A program made the translations under genes and the position numbers. A DNA stretch of 64,000 bases from Desulfolutivibrio sulfoxidireducens (lineage in GTDB: Bacteria > Desulfobacterota > Desulfovibrionia > Desulfovibrionales > Desulfovibrionaceae), in contig NZ_CP045508.1 in the NCBI RefSeq assembly GCF_013376475.1, forward strand, positions 3,260,001-3,324,000, read 5' to 3'. Below the pieces are notes generated by a model. That model saw nothing but the letters and a program-made list of their open reading frames with translations, was not told the DNA's origin and did not search any database. This document shows, piece by piece, positions 17,129 to 26,358 of the stretch (positions are counted from its first letter, which is position 1; every line of letters begins with the position of its first letter).

Positions 17129-17466
17129 ATGCCCCTGTTCCCGCCGGGAGGGACCCTTCCCCCGAATCCGATCCCGCCGACGTCCCGTTGTCATCGCAAA
17201 CCGCGCCGGCTCTTTCGCCCGGCCCGGTGAGCATGGCCTCGCCGCATCGCGCATAGCCGCGCCTCATCGCGGGTGATCATCCCCCAGCGAGCATGCCTTT
17301 TGTCCCGCAGGGCCGTCCCCTCCCGGGAGACCACGGGGACGTTCGGCCTCCCCCGGGTTTCAGGTTCCTTCTTCTGTTCGCGGTTCTTGCGACCGCACCG
17401 GCCAAAGGCTCGCGGCGACCGGGTTTTCCACGACGTTTCCCGCCCCGCCGGGAGGCCTCCCCGGGG
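17129..17466. other. Intergenic region between convergent genes
   Basis: Apart from the hairpin ending at 17128 and a GC inverted repeat near 17439-17466, possibly the LysR-gene terminator, I see no gene or RNA in this stretch. Confidence 0.35.
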
Positions 17467-18444
17467 TCAAATGATGCCCGCGTTCCGCTCCTCCAGGGCC
17501 GCCAAGCGGTGACCGGACAGGCCAAGCTGCAGGGGATGGCGCAGAATCTTCGGGAACAGTTCCTCGCGCAGCCACTTGTGGGCGCGATCGTTCTGGTGAC
17601 ATTCGTGCCACCACAGGGACATCTTCACCTTGGGACTGGTGTAGGGAAGCTGCAGGATGCTCAGCCGGTCGTCGTCCTGGCTGTTTCTGGCCACATGCTG
17701 CGGCAGGACCACCAGCAGGTCCGTGCGCTTCACGATGTTCAAGGCCGCGGCGTAGGAGGACACCTTGAGTTTGATCTTTCGCCGGGCCCCGGATTCCCGC
17801 AGCGGCCGCTCGATGATGTCGTCCCAGCCGCCTCCGGTCATGACGCAGATATGCGGGTAGGCGACGAAGTCCCGGATGTCGAAAGAGGTCCTTGCGGCCA
17901 GGGGATGGTCGCGCCTGGCGGCCACGACCAGACAGTCCTCGTCCACGACCCTCTGGTACATGTTCGGGGGAAACCTGCTGTCGATGCTGATGGCCAGATG
18001 GATTTCCCCGGCGATAAGCTGCTCCTTGGCCACCGCGTCCCAGTTTTTGATGTGAAAGCGCAAATGACTTTCCATGGAGAACAGAAACGCCAGGACGTCG
18101 CTGAGGACGTTCTGGACCACGTAGTCGGGGGCGGCGATGATGAACTCTCTTTCATCCCGCGACGGCTCGAAGGAAATGGCGAAAAGGGAATCTATTCCTT
18201 CAATGACCTGATCGAGTTTGTCTTTCAGTTCCTGGGCCGAAGAGGTCAGAATATATTCCTTTCCGGAGCGGACCAGGATTTGGTCGTTGAAATAGGTTCG
18301 CAAATTGGACAGATTCCGGCTCATTGTCGGCTGGGTGAAGTTCAATTTCTCAGCGGCGGCACTTACGTTGCGTTCATCAAGAAGCGCCTTGAGAGATATG
18401 AGAAGGTTGAGATTCAGTTTTGACAGATTGACAAGCCTTTGCAT
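17467..18444 (-). CDS. LysR-family transcriptional regulator
   Basis: The 325-aa protein has an N-terminal winged helix-turn-helix (LLISLKALLDERNVSAAAEKLNFTQPTMSRNL region, about 14-45) and a LysR effector-binding domain (about 100-310; for example VAARRDHPLAA and DLLVVLPQHVA). It is divergent from the DASS-permease/UbiD operon, the usual position of a LysR regulator of its neighbour, so it probably controls that operon in response to the aromatic substrate. Its third-position GC is somewhat lower than its neighbours, especially near the 5' end. Confidence 0.88.
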   Translation of the reverse strand: MQRLVNLSKLNLNLLISLKALLDERNVSAAAEKLNFTQPTMSRNLSNLRTYFNDQILVRSGKEYILTSSAQELKDKLDQVIEGIDSLFAISFEPSRDEREFIIAAPDYVVQNVLSDVLAFLFSMESHLRFHIKNWDAVAKEQLIAGEIHLAISIDSRFPPNMYQRVVDEDCLVVAARRDHPLAARTSFDIRDFVAYPHICVMTGGGWDDIIERPLRESGARRKIKLKVSSYAAALNIVKRTDLLVVLPQHVARNSQDDDRLSILQLPYTSPKVKMSLWWHECHQNDRAHKWLREELFPKILRHPLQLGLSGHRLAALEERNAGII

Positions 18445-18898
18445 AGATGCCTCCCTTTTGTCTCACACACATCCGGCATGCTCTCTGTGGGATTTTCTTT
18501 CCATCTTCCTCCCGACCGACGAAAACTCTCCGCGCACTCCCGCGCGTGCCGCCAATGCCACGGTTTCCCTGCCTCCCAGGTTCTTTCTTTCTCTTTCTTG
18601 TGTAGCCAAGAATCGAACACCCGCCAAGATACTGATGTATTGTATTTATGAATAGTCGGAATGATGAATCTGGGATTGACACGCCGAGTATATCCCTCCA
18701 CTCCTCGCTCGCTCCTTTCCAAGGCGATTTCATTTTACGTATAGCCGTCTTCCACTAATTGATATTGCGCTTTGATTCACGGAGTGCTCTAAAATCACCT
18801 TTGAAAGAAGCGACCACCACCATGTCGTGGATTCTCACAATGCCATGATGTTGAGTGCTTGATACAGGTTATAAATTCAAACTGGCAAGGAGGGGATT
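18445..18898. promoter_or_regulatory. Divergent, AT-rich control region between LysR gene and decarboxylase operon
   Basis: These 454 nt are clearly more AT-rich than the surroundings and contain no credible ORF. They should hold both divergent promoters and the LysR sites. A TTGATA/TATAAA-rich patch lies at about 18859-18877, close to the operon start, but no promoter of consensus spacing can be assigned with confidence. A strong AAGGAGGGG ribosome-binding site precedes GTG 18899. Confidence 0.45.
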
Positions 18899-20281
18899 GT
18901 GGGAAAAAGCAAAAGTATTATCGGATTCGTCGGCGGAATTGTCGTGGCTCTTCTTGTGTGGGGATTGCCACTTGAGGGATTGTCACCTGAAGGAAAGAAA
19001 TGCCTGGCCTTAAGCCTGTTGACCGTCGTCTGGTGGGCGATGAGCGTGGCCCACCCCGGATACGTCTCGCTCTTTCTTCTCGGAAGCTACGTCATCTTCG
19101 ATGTCGCCCCGGGAAGCGTCGTTTTCAAATTATGGACAACACCGTTGGTCTACCTGGTCGTGGGCGGCTACCTCATCGCCTCGGCCGTCCGCGACAGCGG
19201 CCTTGGCAAACGCATCGCCTACCTGTACATCCTGCGCTTCATCCGATCCTACAACAGCATTGTCGTCGGGGCCTACGTTCTGGGCTTCCTCCTGAGTTTT
19301 CTCATTCCGCATCCCTGGCCGCGCAGCTTCCTGATCATGTCCGTCATGGCCATGATCATCCGTAGCGCCAACATCCCGCTCAAGGACGCGGCCAACATCG
19401 GCCTGGCCGTTTTCGCCGGTTCGGCCCCCACCTCCTCCATCCTGCTCACCGGCGACAGCATCATCAACGTGGTCACCGTGGGCATGTCCGGGACCAACGT
19501 GAGCTGGCTCGGCTGGCTGTGGTACATGGGGGTTCCGGGAATCATCGCCTCGGCGTTGACCCTGTCGCTGCAGCTTCTTCTGTATAAGCCCTCCAGTGAT
19601 TTTCGCCTGGACAAGGCGGAGATCGCCACTCAACTGGCCAACATGGGGTCCCTGACCCCCATCGAAAAGCGGTGCCTGATCTGGGTCGGGCTGGCCATCC
19701 TGGCCTGGGTCACGGACAGCGTGCACCACGTGCATCCGGGCTGGGTGGCCCTGTTCGCGGCCATCGCCATGAGCATGCCGCGCATCGGCGCCGTCCTGAC
19801 CCCGGCCTCCTGGAACGACGTGCCCATCGCCACCCTGTTCTTTCTGACCGCGGCCCTGGCCATCGGCCAGGTGGGCGACCACGCCGGCATGAACCAGTGG
19901 CTGGCCTCGGTGCTGCTCCCGGCCACGGCCCCGTCCAATCCGTTTCTGTTCGCCGGCTTCGTCTCGGTCATCGCCGTGGCCATGCACATGGGCCTGGGCA
20001 GCGTGATGGCGGTCATGGGCATCGCCATCCCGACCCTGATCAAGTTCGGGGCCACGTCCGGACTGCCGCCCCTGGTGCCGGCCCTTCTGGTGTATACGGC
20101 CATTTCCATCCACTACATCCTGCCGTTCCATCACATGAACATCCTTGTCGGGCTCGGCGAGAAGCAGGGCATGTACACGGATCGCCAGGTCATCCGGCTG
20201 GGCGTGCCGCTGACGGCCGTGGTGTTCATCACCACCATGCTGGTGCAGATCCCGTGGTGGAAGATCATCGGGCTTTTGTAG
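18899..20281 (+). CDS. DASS/SLC13-family anion symporter
   Basis: The 460-aa polytopic membrane protein starts at GTG 18899. Around 11-12 hydrophobic segments are visible, with features of the divalent anion:Na+ symporter family (SAPTSSILLTGDSI near 180, VAMHMGLGSVMAVMGIAIP near 360, LPFHHMNILVGLG near 415). Family members import sulfate or di- and tricarboxylates. The position as first gene of a UbiD decarboxylase operon suggests import of an aromatic carboxylate or a related acid. That substrate is inferred, not shown. Confidence 0.82.
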   Translation: MGKSKSIIGFVGGIVVALLVWGLPLEGLSPEGKKCLALSLLTVVWWAMSVAHPGYVSLFLLGSYVIFDVAPGSVVFKLWTTPLVYLVVGGYLIASAVRDSGLGKRIAYLYILRFIRSYNSIVVGAYVLGFLLSFLIPHPWPRSFLIMSVMAMIIRSANIPLKDAANIGLAVFAGSAPTSSILLTGDSIINVVTVGMSGTNVSWLGWLWYMGVPGIIASALTLSLQLLLYKPSSDFRLDKAEIATQLANMGSLTPIEKRCLIWVGLAILAWVTDSVHHVHPGWVALFAAIAMSMPRIGAVLTPASWNDVPIATLFFLTAALAIGQVGDHAGMNQWLASVLLPATAPSNPFLFAGFVSVIAVAMHMGLGSVMAVMGIAIPTLIKFGATSGLPPLVPALLVYTAISIHYILPFHHMNILVGLGEKQGMYTDRQVIRLGVPLTAVVFITTMLVQIPWWKIIGLL

Positions 20282-20401
20282 TCGTAAACCAACCGTCATC
20301 TGGATTTCTCAGCGCGCCTGGCGCGGGAATCCTTGCGGAATGCCCGGTGAACGCTCTTTATGCAACGACCAAAACGGTCACAACGTCGGACGGAAAGAGC
20401 C

Positions 20402-20827
20402 ATGATCGAGATCACGAATTTTCGTGACAACCTGTTGCTGACCATCTCGGCAATCCCCATGGGATACGGCCTGTGCGTGGCGCTCTCTGGCGGCGACAAA
20501 TCGCGCATCGGGGCAGTGGCCTTGGGCCAGCCGCGGCCAGTTGTGTCCGCTACGAGGAGAATCAGCGCCATAACCTCGGTGCTCGGCGTTGTCGGGCACC
20601 ATGAGGACCACATCGCCCGCATGATGGCCGCCAGACTCGCCTCGATCCTCAATGTGGTGGTCTCCGTGTCCTGCGGCATTCCCATGGAAGGGGCCACGGA
20701 AATGGATGTCGAAGACATAAGGGAAACGGTCCTGGGAATGACGGAGGACCTGATCGACGAAATCGCTTTCCGGCGGAGCGTTCCCACTGTGGGCCACAGC
20801 GCCCTCGCGGCTCCGTCGCTCGGCTAG
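20402..20827 (+). CDS. LpdD-like protein (prenylated-flavin chaperone domain family)
   Basis: From ATG 20402 the product is 141 aa. The pattern ALSGGDKSRIGAVALGQPR followed by VLGVVGHHEDHIARMMA and a short VSVSCGIP strand resembles the small LpdD family encoded beside gallate and other hydroxyaryl-acid decarboxylases (lpdB-lpdC-lpdD in Lactobacillus), a domain annotated as a chaperone for prenylated flavin. It lies directly upstream of the UbiD-type gene, which supports the call. There is no signal peptide. The similarity is judged by eye over a short protein. Confidence 0.6.
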   Translation: MIEITNFRDNLLLTISAIPMGYGLCVALSGGDKSRIGAVALGQPRPVVSATRRISAITSVLGVVGHHEDHIARMMAARLASILNVVVSVSCGIPMEGATEMDVEDIRETVLGMTEDLIDEIAFRRSVPTVGHSALAAPSLG

Positions 20828-20894
20828 GGTTCATGAACCGAGGCGCCTTCCGGCCTCGCAACCCGCTACACGGCACCCCGAGAAGGAGGTTCCC

Positions 20895-22322
20895 ATGTTC
20901 AAAGACTTACGACAGTTCTTAGACAAACTCGAAAAGGAAGGGCAACTCGTCCGCTATACGGACGAGGTCATGCCCGAACCGGACATCCGGGCCATCAGCC
21001 GGGCCGCCGCCGACATGGGGGCCACGGGACCGGCCGTGATCATCGACAAGGTCAAGGGGTACAAGGGCAAGAAGATCGCGGTCAACGTGCACGGCTCCTG
21101 GGCCAACCACGCCCTGATGCTGGGCATGCCCAAGACCACCAGCCTCAAGGAGCAGTTCTTCGAACTGGCCCGCCGCTGGGACAGCTATCCCGGCGAGGTC
21201 AAGTGGATTGATAACCCGCCCTGCCAGGAGGTGGTCCTGGACTCCTTCAACCTGCTCGAACTGCTGCCCATGTACAAGGTCAACGAGCACGACGGCGGCT
21301 TCTACCTGTCCAAGGCCTCGGTGGTCTCCAAGGACCCCGAGGACCCCGACAACTTCGACAAGGAAAACGTGGGCATCTATCGCCTGCAGGTCCAGGACGC
21401 GGACACCATCGCCATGCAGGGCCTGCCCTTCCATGACATCGCCATCCACATGCGCAAGGCCGAGCAGCGCGGCGAGGCCCTGCCCGTGGCCATCTGCATC
21501 GGCGTGGACCCCATGCTGAGCTTCATGGCCAGCACGCCCATCGCCTACGACCAGTCGGAATACAAGTACACCGCGGCCATCAACGGCATCCCCATGGAAC
21601 TGGCCAAGACCACCACCGGCTTCCTGGATGTCCCGGCCGGGGCCGAGTTCGTCCTCGAGGGCGAGATCCTGCCCCGGGTGCGGGTGTGCGAGGGACCCTT
21701 CGGCGAGTTCCCGGGCAGCTATTCCGGGGCCCGCAAGCAGGTGGTCATCAAGATCAAGCGGGTCACCCACCGCCGCGATCCCATCTTCGAAAACCTCTAC
21801 CTCGGCCGCCCCTGGACCGAGATCGACACGTTGCTGGGGTTGAACACCTGCATCCCCATCTTCAAGCAGATGCGCGAGACCATGCCCGAGGTCAAGGCCG
21901 TCAACGCCCTGTACCAGCACGGCCTGACCGTGATCATCTCCATGGAAAGCCGGCTCGGCGGCTACGCCAAATCCGTGGCCTTCCGGGCCGCCTCCACGCC
22001 CCACGGCATCTCGTACGTAAAAAACATCATCCTGGTCGATGCCGACGTGGACCCCTTCGATCTGGTCCAGGTCATGTGGGCCATGTCCACCCGCCTGCGC
22101 GGCGAAAAGGACGTCATCGTCATCCCCAACACCCCGGGCATGCCGCTCGATCCGGGGTCCGAGCCTCCGGGAATGGGCAGCAAGATCATTCTGGACTGCA
22201 CCACTCCCGTTTCGCCCGAGCCCAAGATGCGCGACGTGAAGATGGTGGACCTCATGCCCGAGGCCATGGCGTTTCAAAAGCGGCTGACCGAGATGCATCA
22301 GGCCCTGGCCGGGGCGCGCTAG
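20895..22322 (+). CDS. UbiD-family non-oxidative hydroxyaryl-acid decarboxylase
   Basis: The 475-aa protein is preceded by AGAAGGAGG. The UbiD active site is intact: Asn158/Arg163 (ENVGIYRLQ) for the prenylated FMN-metal site, and Glu266 and Glu271 in CEGPFGEFPGSY. Together with Arg163 they correspond to the Arg-Glu-Glu catalytic set of Fdc1/UbiD. Length matches the C subunit of 4-hydroxybenzoate, vanillate and gallate decarboxylases (ShdC/VdcC/LpdC) better than ubiquinone-pathway UbiD. Neighbouring LpdD-like and VdcD-like genes strengthen this. The enzyme needs prenylated FMN, but no ubiX homologue lies in this window. The exact substrate is unknown. Carboxylation in reverse (phenol) is an alternative. 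Confidence 0.88.
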   Translation: MFKDLRQFLDKLEKEGQLVRYTDEVMPEPDIRAISRAAADMGATGPAVIIDKVKGYKGKKIAVNVHGSWANHALMLGMPKTTSLKEQFFELARRWDSYPGEVKWIDNPPCQEVVLDSFNLLELLPMYKVNEHDGGFYLSKASVVSKDPEDPDNFDKENVGIYRLQVQDADTIAMQGLPFHDIAIHMRKAEQRGEALPVAICIGVDPMLSFMASTPIAYDQSEYKYTAAINGIPMELAKTTTGFLDVPAGAEFVLEGEILPRVRVCEGPFGEFPGSYSGARKQVVIKIKRVTHRRDPIFENLYLGRPWTEIDTLLGLNTCIPIFKQMRETMPEVKAVNALYQHGLTVIISMESRLGGYAKSVAFRAASTPHGISYVKNIILVDADVDPFDLVQVMWAMSTRLRGEKDVIVIPNTPGMPLDPGSEPPGMGSKIILDCTTPVSPEPKMRDVKMVDLMPEAMAFQKRLTEMHQALAGAR

Positions 22323-22398
22323 CGCCATCCCGACAGACACTGGTCATCATCACCGTGTGGTGACCAACGACACATACGGCCTCAAAAGGAGAAACACG

Positions 22399-22626
22399 AT
22401 GAAATGCATTCGTTGCTTAAGCGGAGAAGCCTCGGTCGTGGCCAAGGCGCCCGACGGAAGCGGGGCCTGGGAAATCTACAAATGCGCCCGGTGCAATTTC
22501 GGCTGGCGCAACACCGAGCCGGCCAAGCTGCTTGATCCGGCCACCCGGGATCCCTTCTTTCAATTGGACAAGGTGGACATCGACAAGCTGCTCACCCCGT
22601 GCCCCATCCCGCCCCTGAACCGCTAG
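22399..22626 (+). CDS. VdcD/ShdD-like small subunit D of hydroxyaryl-acid decarboxylase
   Basis: From ATG 22399 (AAAAGGAG ribosome-binding site) the protein is 75 aa with two CxxC pairs (MKCIRCLSGE and YKCARCNFGWRNTEP) and a C-terminal IPPLN tail. This pattern, CxxC, then (Y/W)xCxxCxxxWRxTEP, and ending PxxPPL, is the hallmark of subunit D of non-oxidative hydroxyarylic acid decarboxylases (VdcD, ShdD, EcdD). The paired cysteines probably bind zinc. It is the last gene of the operon and is followed by a strong terminator. Confidence 0.85.
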   Translation: MKCIRCLSGEASVVAKAPDGSGAWEIYKCARCNFGWRNTEPAKLLDPATRDPFFQLDKVDIDKLLTPCPIPPLNR

Positions 22627-22669
22627 ATCTCGACCCGGGGCGGCCTTTCGCCATGCCGCCCCATCAAAA

Positions 22670-22702
22670 CGGAGCGCGCCTTGCGGCGCGCTCCGTTTTT
22701 TC
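22670..22702 (+). terminator. Intrinsic terminator of the decarboxylase operon
   Basis: An 11-bp GC stem (CGGAGCGCGCC / GGCGCGCTCCG) with a TTGC loop is followed directly by TTTTTT and preceded by AAAA. It lies 43 nt after the last stop codon. Confidence 0.92.
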
Positions 22703-22788
22703 TTCACCGTCACATACGCTCATCCCGGCCCGGAGCGAAGCCGACGCCGGGTCCAGGGGGCGCCGGCCCCCTGGCGGTGGAGGGGTCC

Positions 22789-22813
22789 GGGGAGGCGGCA
22801 GAGCCGCCTCCCC
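22789..22813 (-). terminator. Hairpin at the 3' end of putA
   Basis: A perfect 11-bp stem (GGGGAGGCGGC / GCCGCCTCCCC) with an AGA loop ends 9 nt before the putA stop codon on the minus strand. A second stem (CCAGGGGG/CCCCCTGG) lies further out at about 22753-22774. Confidence 0.55.
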
Positions 22814-22821
22814 GTCATGTC

Positions 22822-25800
22822 CTACTCAAACCAATCATCCCCCTCGTCAATCGGCGTAAATCCCCTTCGAATCGTATTTTCCGTGACCACGCGCGGGTCC
22901 ATGAACTGGAGCAGGTAGTCCGGGCCGCCGGCCTTGGATCCCACTCCGGACATTTTCGCGCCGCCGAAGGGTTGGCGTTCGACAAGCGCCCCGGTGATAT
23001 TCCGGTTGAGGTACAGGTTGCCGACGCGGAAGCGTTTTTTGGCCGCCTCCAGGTTTTTGGGGCTTCTGGAGAATACGCCGCCGGTTAAGGCGAAGCGGGT
23101 GGAATTGGCCATGTCGATGGCCTCGTCGAAGGTTTTGGCCTTCATGACCGCCAGGATGGGGCCGAAGACCTCCTCCTGGGCGATGCGGTGTTCGGGGGTG
23201 ATGCCGTCCACGATGACCAGGGGGGCGAAAAAGCCCTTGCCCTGGGTATGGCGTTCCACCAGGATGCGGCCCTCGGCCCGGGCGATGTCGGCGTAGCCAA
23301 GGACGGTTTGCCGCTGGTTTTCATCCACCACGGGCCCCATGAAGTTGGCCGGGTCCTCGGCCGGGCCGATCTTCAGGGATGCGGCGGCCTGCGCGAGGCG
23401 GGCCGTGAATTTCTCGTGGATGGGTTCGAGGACCACGACCCGGGAGCAGGCCGAGCACTTCTGGCCCTGGAAGGCGAAGGCCGAAACCAGCACGGCGGAC
23501 ACGGCCTCGTCCAGGTCCGCGTCGTCGTCGATGATGATGGCGTTCTTGCCACCCATCTCGGCCACCACGCGTTTGCAGTAGGCCTGTCCGGGCGCGACCC
23601 GGGCGGCCTTTTCCATGATCCGCAGGCCCACGTCCATGGAGCCGGTAAACGCGATCATGGCGATGTCCGGGTGTGCGACGAGGTGGTCGCCCATGACCGA
23701 GCCCCGGCCCGGGCAGAAGTTGAAGACCCCATCCGGCAGCCCGGCCTGACGGAAAATCTCGCACAGGCCGTGGCCCACGGCCGAGGCCAGTCCCGAGGGC
23801 TTAAATATCACGCAGTTTCCGGCGACCACGGCGGCGGCGGACATGCCGCAACTGATGGCCAGGGGGAAGTTCCAGGGGGCGATGACCGCCACCGGGCCTT
23901 TGGGCTCGTAGAAGAGGTGGTTGTGCTCGCCGGGCTGGTTGCCCATGCGCCGGGGCGCGCCTAAGCGGAGCATCTCCCGGGCGTAGTATTCCAGAAAGTC
24001 GATGGCCTCGGCCACGTCGGCGTAGGCCTGATCCCACTGCTTGCCGACCTCGAGCACCTGCATGGCCGAAAGCTCCACGATCCTGTCCCGGGCGATGTCG
24101 GCCGCGCGAAAGAGCACGGCGGCGCGCTTTTCCGGTTCGGTGTCGCGCCAGGCCGGGAAGGCGGCCTTGGCGGCGGCCACGGCCTGGTCGATCTCGACCG
24201 TCCCGGCCTGGCAGACGCGGGCCACGACCTCGTCCGGGTCGGCCGGATTGACCGAGGCCAGGGTATCGGCGGTCACGACCTCCTGGCCGCCGATGACCAA
24301 GGGGATGGTCCGGCCGAAGCAGGCCCTCACCTCGCCCAGGGCTCTGGGGAAGGCGGCGCGCAGCCCGGGGATGGTGAAGTCGGGCATGGGGTGGTTGGCG
24401 AACGGCGGCGGGACGTTCGCGGCCTTGGGCGTGGCCGCTGGCGTTGCCGGGCGCGTCGATTCGGACGGCCGGGGGGAGCTGGCCCGGGCCGTTTCGCGCT
24501 CCAGGGTGGCCAGGGGGTTTTCCAGGAGCAGGTCCTCGGTCTGGCCGTCAGCGAAGCTCTGGCGCAAAAACGATTCGTTGGCCGTGTTCTCCAGGAGCCG
24601 GCGCACCAGATAGGCCATGCCCGGCAAAAGCTCGCCGTAGGGGCAATACAGCCGCACCCGCCCGGCCACGGCCAGAAGCCCCTTGCGCACCGGCTCGGCC
24701 ATGCCGAACAGGGCCTGAAATTCGTAGCGGCTCTCGGGCACGCCCAGGGCCTTGGCCGTCTCCATGACCTGGCTTATGGTCCGGATGTTGTGCGAGGCGG
24801 CCTGGAAGTAGACCATATCGCAGTGGCGCAGGATCTCCGTGGACAGGCGCTCGTAGGCCGCGTCGGTCTCGGGCTTTTTGGTCCACACCGGGACCTCCCA
24901 GCCCATCTGTTTGGCGACCACGGTCTCGAAGTCCCAGTAGGCCCCCTTGACCAGCCGGATGCCGATGGGCAGCTTTTCGGCCCTGGCAAAGGCCAGAAGG
25001 TCGGCCAGATCGCGCTCGGTGTCCGTAAGATACGCCTGGAGCACCACCGAGAGGCGCGGATAGTCCCGGAACTCCGGGTCCGCGCGCAGGCGCTTGAAGA
25101 GCTCAAGCGTCATCTCCTTGTACTTCACGGCCTCCATGTCGATGCACAGGGCCCCGCCCATGGCCTTGGTGGCCCGGTAGACCGGGATCAGCCGAGACAG
25201 GATGCCGGCGATGGAGCCCTCCATGTCCACGGGTTTGGCCTGGGAAAAAAGCGCCGAGGGCTTGATGGACACGTTGACCCGGGGGGCGTGGCCCCAGTCG
25301 AGATCGCCCTTGCCCCCGCCCAGGGCCGGCCAGGACGGCTGCTCCTTGGCGATGGCCGAGAGGACCTCCAGGTAGCCGTCGCGGTAGGCGTCGGCCTCGG
25401 CCTCGCTCATGGTGGCCTCGCCTAAGAGGTCCACGGTGAAGGCGAAGCCGTCCCTGCGCAGCTTTTTTATGGACTTGACGGCCTCTTTCGCGGTCTGGCC
25501 GATGATGAACCCCTTGGCCATGCCCTCGATGTTGGAGCGGATGGCCTTACCCATGACCGCCGCCGCGAGTCCCCCGAACATGCCGGACTTCTCCGCGCCC
25601 CACTTGAGCACGGCCGGGATGTCCGCCGCGCCGTCGCCGGTGAAATATTCCTCGATGTGACGCCTGAGCGCGTCGGAGGTGGTCAGGTAGGGCAGAACGT
25701 CCACGAACCGGAAGAGCTGGACCTTGAAGTCCTCGTTTTTCATGGCCCAGTCCATGACCTTGCCGGTCCAGAAGCCCTTGTTGAAGATGGAGGGGGCCTC

Positions 25801-25866
25801 GCCCCGGATGCTCTGAAAGAACTGTTTTCCCCGGGCCACGATTTTCGATTCGAGAGCCTGATCCAT
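22822..25866 (-). CDS. putA: Bifunctional proline dehydrogenase / glutamate-semialdehyde dehydrogenase
   Basis: The 1014-aa protein oxidises proline to glutamate. The N-terminal half is an FAD proline dehydrogenase barrel (VNVSIKPSALFSQ, LVKGAYWDFETVVA and VAGRVRLYCPYGELLPGM are typical). The C-terminal half (about 500-1000) is an aldehyde dehydrogenase with AEMGGKNA (general-base Glu) and FQGQKCSACSR (nucleophile Cys). It lacks the ribbon-helix-helix DNA-binding domain of enterobacterial trifunctional PutA, so it cannot self-repress. An Lrp/AsnC gene located 3 nt upstream is the likely regulator. No proline permease gene is adjacent. Confidence 0.93.
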   Translation of the reverse strand: MDQALESKIVARGKQFFQSIRGEAPSIFNKGFWTGKVMDWAMKNEDFKVQLFRFVDVLPYLTTSDALRRHIEEYFTGDGAADIPAVLKWGAEKSGMFGGLAAAVMGKAIRSNIEGMAKGFIIGQTAKEAVKSIKKLRRDGFAFTVDLLGEATMSEAEADAYRDGYLEVLSAIAKEQPSWPALGGGKGDLDWGHAPRVNVSIKPSALFSQAKPVDMEGSIAGILSRLIPVYRATKAMGGALCIDMEAVKYKEMTLELFKRLRADPEFRDYPRLSVVLQAYLTDTERDLADLLAFARAEKLPIGIRLVKGAYWDFETVVAKQMGWEVPVWTKKPETDAAYERLSTEILRHCDMVYFQAASHNIRTISQVMETAKALGVPESRYEFQALFGMAEPVRKGLLAVAGRVRLYCPYGELLPGMAYLVRRLLENTANESFLRQSFADGQTEDLLLENPLATLERETARASSPRPSESTRPATPAATPKAANVPPPFANHPMPDFTIPGLRAAFPRALGEVRACFGRTIPLVIGGQEVVTADTLASVNPADPDEVVARVCQAGTVEIDQAVAAAKAAFPAWRDTEPEKRAAVLFRAADIARDRIVELSAMQVLEVGKQWDQAYADVAEAIDFLEYYAREMLRLGAPRRMGNQPGEHNHLFYEPKGPVAVIAPWNFPLAISCGMSAAAVVAGNCVIFKPSGLASAVGHGLCEIFRQAGLPDGVFNFCPGRGSVMGDHLVAHPDIAMIAFTGSMDVGLRIMEKAARVAPGQAYCKRVVAEMGGKNAIIIDDDADLDEAVSAVLVSAFAFQGQKCSACSRVVVLEPIHEKFTARLAQAAASLKIGPAEDPANFMGPVVDENQRQTVLGYADIARAEGRILVERHTQGKGFFAPLVIVDGITPEHRIAQEEVFGPILAVMKAKTFDEAIDMANSTRFALTGGVFSRSPKNLEAAKKRFRVGNLYLNRNITGALVERQPFGGAKMSGVGSKAGGPDYLLQFMDPRVVTENTIRRGFTPIDEGDDWFE

Positions 25867-25869
25867 ACG

Positions 25870-26358
25870 TCAATCCTTTTGTGAAAGAGGTTCGAGAGGC
25901 AGGGCGGCGCGTTCCATGACCGTCTCCAGCACAATGGTCGTGTTGGTGTCGCGCACGCTCTCGATGCGGCCCATTTCCCGCAGAAGATTGGCCAGGGCGG
26001 CGGTGTCGGCCACCCGGACCTTGACCAGGTAGGCGGCCGAGCCGGCCGTGTAGTGCACCTCCAGGACCCCGGGCAGGTCGGCCAGCAGCCGGCCCGTGTC
26101 CGTGGCCCCCACAGCCTCCTCCACGCGCACGAAGGTAAACGCCGTAAGCGCCAGCCCCAGGGCCTGGGGGGAGATGCGGGCGGCATAGCCCACGATGACT
26201 CCCCGGCGTTCGAGCTTGCGCACCCGCTCCAGGACCGCCGAGGGGGCCAGGTCCACGGCCCGGGCCAGGTCCACGTTGGAGGTGCGGGCGTTCTCCTGAA
26301 GAATCTTCAGAATGAGTGTGTCAATTTCGTCGATCATTCGTATATTTCCCTTGTTCAC
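25870..26358 (-). CDS. Lrp/AsnC-family regulator, probably of putA
   Basis: The 162-aa protein has an N-terminal AsnC helix-turn-helix (IDTLILKILQENARTSNVDL, then SAVLERVRKLERRGVIVGY) and a C-terminal RAM ligand-binding domain (about 70-150). It lies just upstream of putA with a 3-nt gap, so the two are cotranscribed. Lrp-type activators of proline catabolism (PutR/BkdR-like) are known elsewhere, and that role is inferred here. A 259-nt intergenic region upstream would carry its autoregulated promoter. Confidence 0.88.
   Translation of the reverse strand: MNKGNIRMIDEIDTLILKILQENARTSNVDLARAVDLAPSAVLERVRKLERRGVIVGYAARISPQALGLALTAFTFVRVEEAVGATDTGRLLADLPGVLEVHYTAGSAAYLVKVRVADTAALANLLREMGRIESVRDTNTTIVLETVMERAALPLEPLSQKD

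Noticed and set aside
17129-17466. tRNA or small RNA gene after the UXS-like gene
   Set aside because: Inspected for cloverleaf elements and T-loop-like sequence; none found.
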